A DNA stretch of 13,101 nt, taken from the NCBI GenBank assembly GCA_031263965.1, contig JAISES010000031.1, forward strand, positions 1-13,101, in the 5' to 3' direction. The notes beneath the pieces were generated by a model. The model had not been told where the DNA came from and made no database searches. It saw only the letters and a list, made by a program, of their open reading frames with translations. Numbering within the stretch: the first letter of the stretch is position 1; each line of letters begins with the position of its first letter. Source of the DNA: Prevotella sp. GTDB taxonomy: Bacteria > Bacteroidota > Bacteroidia > Bacteroidales > Dysgonomonadaceae. Shown piece after piece: positions 1-6,051 of the stretch. The position numbers and the translations under genes are program-made.

Positions 1-1857
1 TACATTAATACAGGCATAGAAGTTGCAGATGCCGGATTTACGAAAAGATATATTTCGCCCGTTGTTCCTTCGGGCGGGGACGGCAGTAAAGAAAATCCCT
101 ATAAAAGCGTAGTAGCCCCCGGCGGTACACCGACATACCGCGCCGATATTCTTGCAGCAGGCGTATACCGCAATACTTTTGCTTTCCCTGTTCTTACCAA
201 TGGCGATTATTGGTGCATCGGCCAAGGTATGACGAGTACGGTTCTTGATGTCACGATACAGAAAAATTCAAACGGTTCACATCAGTTACGCTTCAAAGAC
301 CTCACAGTTGTTAAGATGGCTTTTAATGACTATCATAACTTTGATGCTTATTGGTTTTATAATTGTACCCTTAAAAATCCGCTGATAGCCATCTCAACCG
401 TATTCCCGCACAACGCCAACAAGTGCATCGTCTGTTTCCCGAACAATACGGCGCAATATACCGACCGGGGACAAAACTCCTACCTCTATACCGATATCGT
501 GAATGCTATCAATGATCACGCCCTATATGATAACTGTAGGGTAACTCTAGATAGTCAAGCCCGTCTGACAGCCTACAAAGATAATTGGGCGGCGTTCAAC
601 GATTGTAACTTTAAGATAGGTACTGAAAAGGATTGGATATCTTTAGCCGGCAGCACTGAAGAGGAGCTCCGGGCAAATTTTGTAACAAGGTGTCAAGCTC
701 AAGGGTTCACATTACCTGCCGGAACCGATGCATGGGATACGAATCTGCCTATGTACCGGTGGGTATTTGCAACTAACTCAGCAAAAAATGGCGTGCCGTT
801 GAATAACAGCATCATCCATAATTTTGAAAAACGTAAGTCCCAGACATTGGGTTATGAAACCAAGCGCACAGGCATTGTTGTTTCGGCCAATCCCGCAGCT
901 ATCAACAGCTTCAATCCCGGGACACCCGGCACTGTGCTCGAACTGGCGGATAATGCAATGTCGTTCCCAGCCGACCAAGATATTACCGACCGTGTTGTGG
1001 CTTCGAAACAAAGTAACATCATGTGGCTGGGCGGCAAGATGAAACTGACCGCGCTGGATATTGTCCACAATATGCCCACAGAATTTGGCGTGATGACCGA
1101 TAACACCTCTACGATCGACTTTACCCCCGTAGCTTCAGGCAGCATCCAGCCCGATGAATTATACATCGTAAGAAGCACCGATAAGCAATATGCGGCCATC
1201 ACCTACAACGGCGCAGCCTATAATACGGCATTAGCCAATAATGTGCAGGTATTCAAAGGCGTTACAGGACAGGCGGGATATGCCGTTACAAGCGGAAACC
1301 CTGTTATCTACCGGATAACCGACTTCGTGCAGCAGCAAACGATCGATATGCGTATCGTCAACAGGCTTCCTGCGGATATTATCCGTTCGGGAAACCTGGA
1401 TGAATATTACTGGTACTTCGTAGAGCACGATACCGATCAGTACAATACAACCGATTACGTAACGTTCAGAGGCGTAAATTATCCGGCCCGTTCGTCGTTC
1501 CTGTGCGATCCGGGTGATGACCCTGCATTCACCGTATCGGGGAATATCCATCTGCGCCGTTGCTGGGATAAGGATTTTAATTTCGATACCGAAGCGATCG
1601 ATAAAGAGTTCTGGCGGTACGAGCAAAAACCCAAGTGGAACAAGATCGTTATTGGTGATACACCGCGTTGTTTTATGACCTCAAACTCTGACCGTGAAAA
1701 CGAGATGAAGTCGAAGGATAATGAATACCTGACTACCGGACATCCTGATTTCTATAAGATGGAAAACGGCGATGGAGCGTTGAAAATCCCTTCTTTCCCT
1801 ATTCAGGGTTCATACATTCAGTTTAGTATTGAAGTAACAACTGTTAATCCGATGTAG
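1..1857 (+). CDS. Phage tail/spike-like surface protein, 5' end outside the window
   Basis: The reading frame is open from base 1 to the TAG at 1855-1857 (618 codons), so the gene starts upstream of the window. The first internal ATG (229) is not the likely start, because codons 1-76 continue the same protein-like sequence. The N-terminal part visible here contains SGGDGSKENPYKS (about residues 24-36), a motif typical of the first coil of right-handed beta-helix (pectin-lyase-fold) proteins and tail spikes. The rest is rich in Asn, Thr, Tyr and aromatic residues, with no signal peptide or membrane helix in view, and it ends in a beta-strand-like segment (GSYIQFSIEVTTVNPM). The holin-like, amidase and lipoprotein genes that follow on the same strand point to a phage late region. 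I infer a host-binding or tail-surface role; the family is not recognised precisely. A secreted polysaccharide-active beta-helix protein is the main alternative. Confidence 0.6.
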   Translation, partial: YINTGIEVADAGFTKRYISPVVPSGGDGSKENPYKSVVAPGGTPTYRADILAAGVYRNTFAFPVLTNGDYWCIGQGMTSTVLDVTIQKNSNGSHQLRFKDLTVVKMAFNDYHNFDAYWFYNCTLKNPLIAISTVFPHNANKCIVCFPNNTAQYTDRGQNSYLYTDIVNAINDHALYDNCRVTLDSQARLTAYKDNWAAFNDCNFKIGTEKDWISLAGSTEEELRANFVTRCQAQGFTLPAGTDAWDTNLPMYRWVFATNSAKNGVPLNNSIIHNFEKRKSQTLGYETKRTGIVVSANPAAINSFNPGTPGTVLELADNAMSFPADQDITDRVVASKQSNIMWLGGKMKLTALDIVHNMPTEFGVMTDNTSTIDFTPVASGSIQPDELYIVRSTDKQYAAITYNGAAYNTALANNVQVFKGVTGQAGYAVTSGNPVIYRITDFVQQQTIDMRIVNRLPADIIRSGNLDEYYWYFVEHDTDQYNTTDYVTFRGVNYPARSSFLCDPGDDPAFTVSGNIHLRRCWDKDFNFDTEAIDKEFWRYEQKPKWNKIVIGDTPRCFMTSNSDRENEMKSKDNEYLTTGHPDFYKMENGDGALKIPSFPIQGSYIQFSIEVTTVNPM

Positions 1858-1906
1858 CACCCATACCCTACCCTCTCAAAAAGGCAGGCTGTTAATTTCT
1901 GATTTT

Positions 1907-2040
1907 AAACACAGAGTAAAAAGAGTAAGGGGAGTTCTTTATTTCATTATTTTTCAGGATAATATGAAATACTATTTTCAGATAAAAATAAAAACTATTC
2001 TTTAATAAAAACTCTTTTAAACTCCTCTTACTCTGTGTTT
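1907..2040. repeat. Long imperfect inverted repeat, AT-rich core
   Basis: The left arm (1907-1936, beginning AAACACAGAGTAA) is matched in reverse complement by 2019-2040 (ending TTACTCTGTGTTT). The left arm carries about 8 extra bases inside the match. The ~80-base centre is very AT-rich. It begins 50 bases after the tail-like gene, so its RNA could fold back and stop or protect the transcript, but there is no clean U tract. A small non-autonomous mobile repeat is an equally good reading. Confidence 0.6.
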
Positions 2041-2073
2041 TATTATAATCGAACCATATAGCACTTAATAATC

Positions 2074-2200
2074 CTGCGTCATTGCGAGGGTTTACCCGAA
2101 GCAATCCGGTTGTATTTTTCGGGCAGTCCCAAAGGACTGCCCCTACAGCTAACCGGCCAATTTCCGGATTGCTTCGCCTTTCAGGCTCGCAATGACGCAG
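2074..2200. repeat. REP-like pair (BIME-like), long version with inner hairpin
   Basis: Two head-to-head hairpin units, 2079-2107 and 2166-2195, are bounded by complementary ends CTGCGTCATTGCGA (2074-2087) and TCGCAATGACGCAG (2187-2200). Each unit is itself a hairpin (ATTGC...GCAAT) around a small palindrome: GGGTTTACCC on the left, GCCTTTCAGGC on the right. Between them lies a third stem, GGGCAGTCC (2121-2129) with GGACTGCCC (2134-2142). A degraded copy of the whole composite lies in the opposite orientation at 5413-5505. No coding potential is credible across it. Confidence 0.8.
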
Positions 2201-2279
2201 ATGTAAATTAAAAATCGGCGTTAGCCAAATCTTGAAATAGAATTTATATAACTTAAAAAAACAAATATCCTCTATACAG

Positions 2280-2296
2280 CCCCTCTTTCGGAGGGG
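2280..2296 (+). repeat. GC-rich hairpin just upstream of a small gene
   Basis: CCCCTC (2280-2285) pairs with GAGGGG (2291-2296) around loop TTTCG, followed by TTGGGGAGGTGG. Strings of this kind are common intergenic repeats in Bacteroidetes. It ends 19 bases before the ATG at 2316. It lacks the U tract of a terminator, and the trailing GGAGG-like bases are too far from the ATG to be an obvious ribosome site. Role unknown. Confidence 0.45.
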
Positions 2297-2315
2297 TTGG
2301 GGAGGTGGAAATATT

Positions 2316-2543
2316 ATGGCAGATTTTGATAATGGATTACCCCCACAGGGAACAGACGTATCAGCAAACGGGATAAATTCAGTGCTGATTTGCAAATCGG
2401 AAGTCAGTGCAGACGATGCGTTCAACGTGTCTTCCGTTGTTATGGAAAAGAAAGATGTGACGGACTCGCCTCTCAGCCGGATTGCAGGCGTTTTGCTTGA
2501 ACAGGAAGAGGCCGGATATCGTAATCGAAATATGTTTTTGTAA
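2316..2543 (+). CDS. Small hypothetical protein (75 aa) between tail-like gene and holin
   Basis: An ATG-started frame of 75 codons ends with TAA at 2541-2543, six bases before the first possible holin ATG. The product is acidic in its middle (KSEVSADDAFN, VMEKKDVTD), has no signal peptide or membrane helix, and ends in a basic tail (YRNRNMFL). I do not recognise a family. Same-strand position and tight spacing to the holin suggest co-transcription with the lysis genes. Phage modules often carry a small unknown protein at this point. The upstream 458 bases (1858-2315) hold only repeats, so the gene may depend on read-through from upstream or on an unseen promoter. Confidence 0.5.
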   Translation: MADFDNGLPPQGTDVSANGINSVLICKSEVSADDAFNVSSVVMEKKDVTDSPLSRIAGVLLEQEEAGYRNRNMFL

Positions 2544-2548
2544 TCACA

Positions 2549-2971
2549 ATGAACGGCTATATTATAATGACATACACAGATCAATTTTTGGTTGGGCTCC
2601 TCGATTTTTTTATCTGGTCAAAATGGTTGCTGGCAGCCGCTTTTATCCTCACCCTTGCCGACCTGCGGTTTGGCATTGCCGCATCCCGCTACAGGAACGA
2701 GCCCGTGAAAAAATCGCGGGCCATCCGCCGCACGTGCGACAAAATCAGCAGCTATGTTCTTTGGGTGGTACTTGCTTATACCTTCGGCCAAGCCTTTGCC
2801 CGGCCCTTTGGCATCGAGTTGCTTCCTCTGCTGATGCTCCTTGTCATTTACGGGGTCGAGCTGGAAAGTATTTATGTCAATTACTTTGCGGCAAGGGGGA
2901 AAAGCGTGAAAGTGAATATATTTAAGTTTTTCGGAAAGAAAACCGATATAATCGAAATAGATGAAGATTAA
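2549..2971 (+). CDS. Holin-like phage membrane protein
   Basis: A 140-residue protein with three likely membrane helices, at about residues 25-45, 67-85 and 88-108, separated by a very basic loop (RYRNEPVKKSRAIRR), and with an acidic C-terminus (DIIEIDED). Size, topology and the LADLRFGI and GVELESIYVN stretches resemble the Bacteroidetes relatives of the toxin-secretion/phage-lysis holin family (Phage_holin_4 type). Holins form inner-membrane lesions that let the endolysin reach peptidoglycan, and an amidase gene follows directly. An alternative start at 2567 (MTYTDQF) removes six residues; neither ATG has a clear ribosome site. Family assignment rests on pattern and context, not on a search. 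Confidence 0.7.
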   Translation: MNGYIIMTYTDQFLVGLLDFFIWSKWLLAAAFILTLADLRFGIAASRYRNEPVKKSRAIRRTCDKISSYVLWVVLAYTFGQAFARPFGIELLPLLMLLVIYGVELESIYVNYFAARGKSVKVNIFKFFGKKTDIIEIDED

Positions 2972-3024
2972 CTTATTAATCAGGGAATTAGCAGATTAGT
3001 AAATGATTGTTATCGCATTGCGTC

Positions 3025-3056
3025 ATTTTCGAATTTTCGAATTTGCTAATTTACAA
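3025..3056. repeat. Short degenerate octamer tandem repeat upstream of the amidase
   Basis: Four consecutive 8-mers: ATTTTCGA, ATTTTCGA, ATTTGCTA, ATTTACAA. The run ends 13 bases before the amidase ATG. It lies in the 98-base gap between holin and amidase, which also contains AATTAGCA complementary to the TGCTAATT inside the third and fourth units. Possibly a slipped-strand repeat; no function is evident. Confidence 0.45.
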
Positions 3057-3069
3057 ACTAACAATAACT

Positions 3070-3489
3070 ATGAGAAAAATAGACAAAATAATCATACACT
3101 GCTCTGCGACAAAGGCAGGGCGGCATTTCACCGTGGAAGATATAGACCGGTGGCACAAGGCACGCGGATTTGCCGGAATCGGTTATCATTACGTGATATA
3201 TCTCGACGGATCGGTACACAGGGGACGACCAGAAGATCAAACAGGCGCTCATACACAGGGGCAGAACTCTTCATCGGTGGGAATATGCTATATCGGCGGA
3301 CTCGATGCGGAAGGCAAACCATCCGATACCCGCACCGAAGCGCAAAAATCATCCCTTATCAATCTGGTAGATGATCTGGAAGCAAAGTATCCCGAAGCAA
3401 AAGTCTACGGGCACTGCGAATTTGCAGCAAAAGCCTGTCCTTGTTTCGACGTAAAGAAAGAATTTAGGACAGTAAACAGTGAACAGTAA
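3070..3489 (+). CDS. N-acetylmuramoyl-L-alanine amidase (T7-lysozyme-type endolysin)
   Basis: A 139-residue single-domain Amidase_2 (PGRP/T7 lysozyme fold) protein that would cleave the bond between N-acetylmuramic acid and L-alanine in peptidoglycan. Zinc ligands are visible as His10 (IIHCSAT), His115 (YGHCEF) and Cys123 (KACPCFDV); the 115-to-123 spacing equals that of T7 lysozyme (122-130). The catalytic Tyr is expected at Tyr39 or Tyr41 (GIGYHYVIY) and the catalytic Lys at Lys121. No signal peptide is present, as expected for a holin-released endolysin. ATG 3070 is chosen over 3007 because the upstream codons read through AT-rich repeat sequence and the family starts with the M-R-K-I-D-K-I-I-I-H strand. 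The last six residues (TVNSEQ) and the stop are encoded by a 7-bp tandem repeat. It lies between the holin-like gene and the spanin candidate. Confidence 0.92.
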   Translation: MRKIDKIIIHCSATKAGRHFTVEDIDRWHKARGFAGIGYHYVIYLDGSVHRGRPEDQTGAHTQGQNSSSVGICYIGGLDAEGKPSDTRTEAQKSSLINLVDDLEAKYPEAKVYGHCEFAAKACPCFDVKKEFRTVNSEQ

Positions 3490-3517
3490 ACAGTGAGCAG
3501 TGAGCAGTGAGCAGTTA
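3469..3517. repeat. Heptamer tandem array (ACAGTRA) over the amidase stop codon
   Basis: Seven 7-bp units in exact register: ACAGTAA, ACAGTGA, ACAGTAA, ACAGTGA, GCAGTGA, GCAGTGA, GCAGTTA. The first three units encode the amidase C-terminus and its TAA stop; the rest are downstream. Nearly every unit contains TAA or TGA, so any change in copy number still ends the protein within about seven codons. Confidence 0.85.
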
Positions 3518-3527
3518 TACCGTCTCG

Positions 3528-3597
3528 TCATTGCGAGCCTGAAAGGCGAAGCAATCCAGTTACTACCTTTTGGATTGCTTCGCCAGGCTCGCAATGA
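3528..3597. repeat. REP-like pair (BIME-like), short version
   Basis: Unit 3528-3557 (TCATTGCG...GCAATCC) and its reverse complement at 3572-3597 form a nearly perfect inverted repeat with a 14-base loop. The right unit lacks four bases in its small inner palindrome (GCCAGGC instead of GCCTTTCAGGC). It separates the amidase from the lipoprotein gene and, if transcribed, would fold into a strong stem inside the lysis mRNA. Confidence 0.85.
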
Positions 3598-3658
3598 GGG
3601 AAGAAGAAAGAAACCGGATACGATAATAATTATTTTATTGAACATAAAAAGAATAGAT

Positions 3659-4054
3659 ATGAAATATTTATTTGCCAGCTTATTGGCATATTTGCTTATT
3701 GCCGCATTGACGGGTTGTAAAACCAAAACAATTTACGTGCCGGTGGAATCGGTACGAACAGAATACCGCGACCGTTTGCAACGCGACTCGGTACATCTTT
3801 ACGATTCGGTATTTATGAAGCTCAATGGGGATACTATCCGGCTCGAGAAATATAAATATATCTATCGCGACAGGTTGAGGACAGATACTGTCGCCCTATC
3901 CGATACCATTGCCATACCGTATCCTGTTGTCGAAACCCGCGAGGTGAAGGTCTATCCCCGCTGGCTTATCGTTTTGGCGTGCCTTGGAAGCCTTGCGGCG
4001 GGAGTTGCGGGGTGGAGGATATACCGTAAGGTTTCGTCCTTTTTCAAAAAGTGA
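3659..4054 (+). CDS. Small lipoprotein with C-terminal membrane helix, candidate unimolecular spanin
   Basis: 131 residues. Residues 1-20 form a lipoprotein signal peptide with lipobox LTGC, lipidated at Cys20; Lys at +2 does not suggest inner-membrane retention by E. coli rules. Residues 21-100 are hydrophilic, beta-prone and repetitive in pattern (YRDRLQRDSV, YRDRLRTDTV). Residues about 102-118 form one hydrophobic helix, followed by a basic cytoplasmic-type tail (RIYRKVSSFFKK). An outer-membrane lipid anchor plus a C-terminal inner-membrane helix is the architecture of a u-spanin (T1 gp11 type), which fuses inner and outer membranes at the last lysis step. It follows holin and amidase genes on the same strand. 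ATG 3659 is chosen because the codons upstream to 3500 only translate a repeat. No holin-independent role can be excluded; the spanin call is inference from topology and context. Confidence 0.75.
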   Translation: MKYLFASLLAYLLIAALTGCKTKTIYVPVESVRTEYRDRLQRDSVHLYDSVFMKLNGDTIRLEKYKYIYRDRLRTDTVALSDTIAIPYPVVETREVKVYPRWLIVLACLGSLAAGVAGWRIYRKVSSFFKK

Positions 4055-4092
4055 AAGAGGGTAAGTCGTTAATTTTCAGAAAAAGGACTACC

Positions 4093-5070
4093 TTATTTCA
4101 TTTTTTCTATCGTGTCGAATACTTTTTCCCATTCGCTATCGTGAACTTTGGCTCCTATGTACTGTATAACACGAGCGGCCAAGGTTGTACCTATTTGCCC
4201 GCTGACAGCAAGCGGACGGTGATGGATTAGTCCGTATATGAACCCGGCTGCATATAAATCTCCTGCACCGGTGGTGTCTACACAGTTTACAGAACAGGCA
4301 GGCACAAGCACCTTTTCTTCTCCTTGCTGTATCCATGACCCTTTAGCTCCCATTTTTACAATTGCAATCCCCGTACTTTTTGCCAGGGCGGATACAGCTT
4401 CTTCGGGATCTAAACCAAGTAAAGACCGGGCTTCTTCTTCGTTAGCAAAAACAATATCTGCATATTCGGGAATAATTTCCAACAGGAAGCCGCGGTTTTC
4501 TTCTACCACATTGTAACTGGCCAAATCAAGTATAACTTTTGCTCCGGCTTCTTTTGCCAGAATGATAGCCTTACGTATCAGTTCGTGGCTTTGTACCAGA
4601 TACCCCTCTATATAAAAATATTTATATCCTTTAAAGTCCTCCGCCTGTAAATCGGTTGCGCTCAGTTTTGCAGCTGTGCCCAAATATGTTCCGAAAGTAC
4701 GCTCCCCATCTTTTGAAATAAAGGTAGACGCTACGCCGGAGGCTTCTTCGGCTTCGGTGAGATGAGAGTTCACCTGATGTTTAGTAAGATCGCTTTTGAA
4801 GACCTTTCCGTAAAAATCTTTTCCTATTCGCCCCAAAAATCCGGTTTCTATGCCTAGTTGGGCTAACCCGATAATTGTGTTGGCTGCCGATCCTCCCGAA
4901 ACAACATTTGTTTCCAGTTTATTTATTTCCTTCGTTAAAACTTCGAATTTTTTATCGTCGATAAGCTGCATGCTGCCTTTCGGAAGTTCCAGAATTTCAA
5001 GCATTTTATCGTTCTCAATGATGGCTAAAACATCTACCAATGCATTACCCATTCCCAGTACTTTCGTCAT
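4093..5070 (-). CDS. Adenosine kinase-like sugar kinase (PfkB/ribokinase family)
   Basis: A 325-residue cytoplasmic kinase of normal family length. PfkB signature 1 is seen at GGSAANT (59-65) with the preceding VVSG. Signature 2 is VDTTGAGDLYAAGF (264-277), where GAGD forms the anion hole and Asp271 is the catalytic base. The N-terminal GMGNALVD and the RTFGTYLGTAAKLS segment fit the adenosine kinase branch common in Bacteroidetes, which phosphorylates adenosine to AMP with ATP. Other PfkB substrates cannot be excluded by eye. The gene converges on the lipoprotein gene (38-base gap) and diverges from the tRNA-Asn pair. It marks the return to core chromosome after the phage module. Confidence 0.88.
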   Translation of the reverse strand: MTKVLGMGNALVDVLAIIENDKMLEILELPKGSMQLIDDKKFEVLTKEINKLETNVVSGGSAANTIIGLAQLGIETGFLGRIGKDFYGKVFKSDLTKHQVNSHLTEAEEASGVASTFISKDGERTFGTYLGTAAKLSATDLQAEDFKGYKYFYIEGYLVQSHELIRKAIILAKEAGAKVILDLASYNVVEENRGFLLEIIPEYADIVFANEEEARSLLGLDPEEAVSALAKSTGIAIVKMGAKGSWIQQGEEKVLVPACSVNCVDTTGAGDLYAAGFIYGLIHHRPLAVSGQIGTTLAARVIQYIGAKVHDSEWEKVFDTIEKMK

Positions 5071-5089
5071 CTGTTCTTATTTTTTTGCG

Positions 5090-5097
5090 CAAAGATA
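5090..5097 (-). promoter_or_regulatory. Candidate -7 box for the adenosine kinase gene
   Basis: The minus strand reads TATCTTTG, an exact match to the Bacteroidetes -7 consensus TAnnTTTG, 19 bases upstream of the kinase ATG. No good TTTG -33 box lies at the usual distance, and the leader would be very short (about 12 bases), so this is tentative. Confidence 0.4.
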
Positions 5098-5128
5098 TTG
5101 CATATTTCAGAAATAAGGTCTATTTTTG
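5097..5128 (+). promoter_or_regulatory. Candidate promoter for the tRNA-Asn pair
   Basis: ATTG (5097-5100), 20 bases, then TATTTTTG (5121-5128) match the Bacteroidetes -33 (TTTG) and -7 (TAnnTTTG) boxes with one mismatch. The predicted start is about 15-20 bases before the mature tRNA 5' end at 5151. It adjoins the divergent kinase box, so the two promoters share DNA. Confidence 0.5.
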
Positions 5129-5150
5129 CGTCACTTTCGAGATAAATAAT

Positions 5151-5224
5151 TCTTCCTTAGCTCAGTCGGTTAGAGCATCTGACTGTTAATCAGAGGGTCC
5201 TTGGTTCAAGTCCAAGAGGAAGAG
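5151..5224 (+). tRNA. tRNA-Asn (anticodon GTT), copy 1
   Basis: Full cloverleaf: acceptor TCTTCCT (5151-5157) pairs with AGGAAGA (5217-5223), D stem GCTC/GAGC, anticodon stem TCTGA/TCAGA with loop CTGTTAA and anticodon GTT at 5185-5187, T stem CTTGG/CCAAG with loop TTCAAGT, discriminator G at 5224. CCA is not encoded. It reads AAU/AAC codons. Confidence 0.97.
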
Positions 5225-5252
5225 CAAAGTAAAAAAGTTCCCGGAAGTAAAT

Positions 5253-5326
5253 TCTTCCTTAGCTCAGTCGGTTAGAGCATCTGACTGTTAATCAGAGGGT
5301 CCTTGGTTCAAGTCCAAGAGGAAGAG
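5253..5326 (+). tRNA. tRNA-Asn (anticodon GTT), copy 2
   Basis: Identical over all 74 bases to copy 1, offset by 102 bases, with the anticodon at 5287-5289. The 28-base spacer has no promoter-like boxes, so both are probably cut from one transcript. CAAAG follows both copies, so the duplicated unit extends slightly past the tRNA. Confidence 0.97.
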
Positions 5327-5331
5327 CAAAG

Positions 5332-5356
5332 AGTCACAGAAATGTGGCTTTTTTTT
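5332..5356 (+). terminator. Rho-independent terminator after the tRNA pair
   Basis: AGTCACA (5332-5338) pairs with TGTGGCT (5343-5349), including one G-U pair, around loop GAAA, and runs straight into eight T residues. It starts 5 bases after the second tRNA. Confidence 0.85.
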
Positions 5357-5412
5357 ATTTACCGGTGTTTATTCTTCGAGCAAGACACAGACAAAAGTCC
5401 GCGCCAGCGAAG

Positions 5413-5505
5413 GAAGCAATCCGAGAATGGGTCGGTTAGCGGTAGGGGCAGTCCTTTGTGACTGCCCGAAAAATACAACCGGACTGCTTCGGGTAAACTC
5501 AATGA
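5413..5505. repeat. Degraded REP-like composite, inverted copy of the 2074-2200 element
   Basis: Read on the minus strand, this stretch matches the core of 2074-2200 almost base for base: GAAGCAATCC edge, the GGGCAGTC/GACTGCCC stem (5447-5466 region), GAAAAATACAACCGG, and GCTTCGGGTAAA. The outer CATTGCGAG arms are lost on one side and shortened on the other, so it looks like an old decaying copy. It fills most of the 188-base gap between the tRNA terminator and the HsdR-N gene; bases 5357-5412 show nothing else. Confidence 0.75.
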
Positions 5506-5514
5506 CGGGAAAAA

Positions 5515-5982
5515 CTAATCCTGATCTTTGATCAGTAAATTGCTGTATGATGGAATTTCAGGCAGATACTCATAGGTCTGTTTTTGATAGTCCATCCGGC
5601 AACAATAATGATTCAGCCCGTTTGAAACAATCATATATTTAACCTTGAGCACAATGTTATATCCGACTATCTGATCGAAGACAGTCTGGCTAATATTTAC
5701 ATCGGGTGCTTTGTACTCTATTATCATCACCGGAGCCAGTTCGCGGTTGTATACGACCGAATCGCAGCGTTTCTTCCGGCCGTTGAGATCGATTTGTATT
5801 TCGTTCGAAATTAATGTTTGCGGATATTCTTTTTCGGTTAACAAAAAATTCACAAAATGTTGGCGAACCCATTCTTCGGGAGTAAGTGTCACGAATTTCC
5901 GGCGGATAGGGTCAAAAACCGACAGCCTTCCATTAACTTTTTTTACATTTATATCGAACGGCGGTAAATTTAACTTCAACAT
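5515..5982 (-). CDS. HsdR N-terminal-domain protein (stand-alone PD-(D/E)XK nuclease-like)
   Basis: 155 residues, matching the pattern of the small HsdR-N (HSDR_N_2) proteins found in many Bacteroidetes. The core reads RKKRCDSVVYN with Asp74, then APVMIIEYKAP with Glu89 and Lys91, giving the D...ExK nuclease signature. It is preceded by a helix (PEEWVRQHFVNFLL) typical of type I restriction R-subunit N-termini. There is no helicase region and no hsdM or hsdS nearby, so this is not a restriction system. The 69-base intergenic region shared with the divergent AMP nucleosidase gene probably carries both promoters. Its cellular role is unknown; a DNA repair or replication link is only a guess from the nearby holA. 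Confidence 0.8.
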   Translation of the reverse strand: MLKLNLPPFDINVKKVNGRLSVFDPIRRKFVTLTPEEWVRQHFVNFLLTEKEYPQTLISNEIQIDLNGRKKRCDSVVYNRELAPVMIIEYKAPDVNISQTVFDQIVGYNIVLKVKYMIVSNGLNHYCCRMDYQKQTYEYLPEIPSYSNLLIKDQD

Positions 5983-5986
5983 TTGC

Positions 5987-5994
5987 TATCTTTG
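5987..5994 (+). promoter_or_regulatory. Candidate -7 box for the amn-holA operon
   Basis: TATCTTTG matches the TAnnTTTG consensus exactly, 57 bases before the amn ATG, in the divergent intergenic region. No good -33 TTTG is seen 19-21 bases upstream, so support is partial. Confidence 0.4.
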
Positions 5995-6051
5995 TTTATT
6001 CTCAACAAAATAAAAGATACTTGTTTTAACTTGAACAAATGTAAAATTAAT

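Noticed and set aside
852..1626. Two minus-strand open frames (852-1202 and 1231-1626) inside the tail-like gene
   Set aside because: They mirror the long plus-strand frame and have no start context or motifs; typical antisense shadows.
1892..2584. A 230-codon open frame on the minus strand
   Set aside because: It runs across two inverted repeats and the start of the small gene and holin; its translation contains the RHCEPERRSNP-type string that REP-like units give wherever they are read. It is repeat DNA, not a gene.
3500..3658. In-frame upstream extension of the spanin-candidate gene from an ATG at 3500
   Set aside because: The extension only translates the heptamer array and the REP-like pair; the lipoprotein signal peptide starts cleanly at 3659.
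4055..4092. Terminator between the convergent spanin-candidate and adenosine kinase genes
   Set aside because: GGTAAGTC and GACTACC can pair only with a bulge and a long loop, and no U tract follows on either strand.
5151..5326. tRNA-Asn as the prophage attachment site
   Set aside because: The phage module ends before 4054, a core kinase gene lies between, and no partial tRNA copy is visible near the module's end.
5515..5982. A type I restriction-modification system
   Set aside because: Only the N-terminal nuclease-like domain is present; no helicase domain, methylase or specificity gene is in the window.
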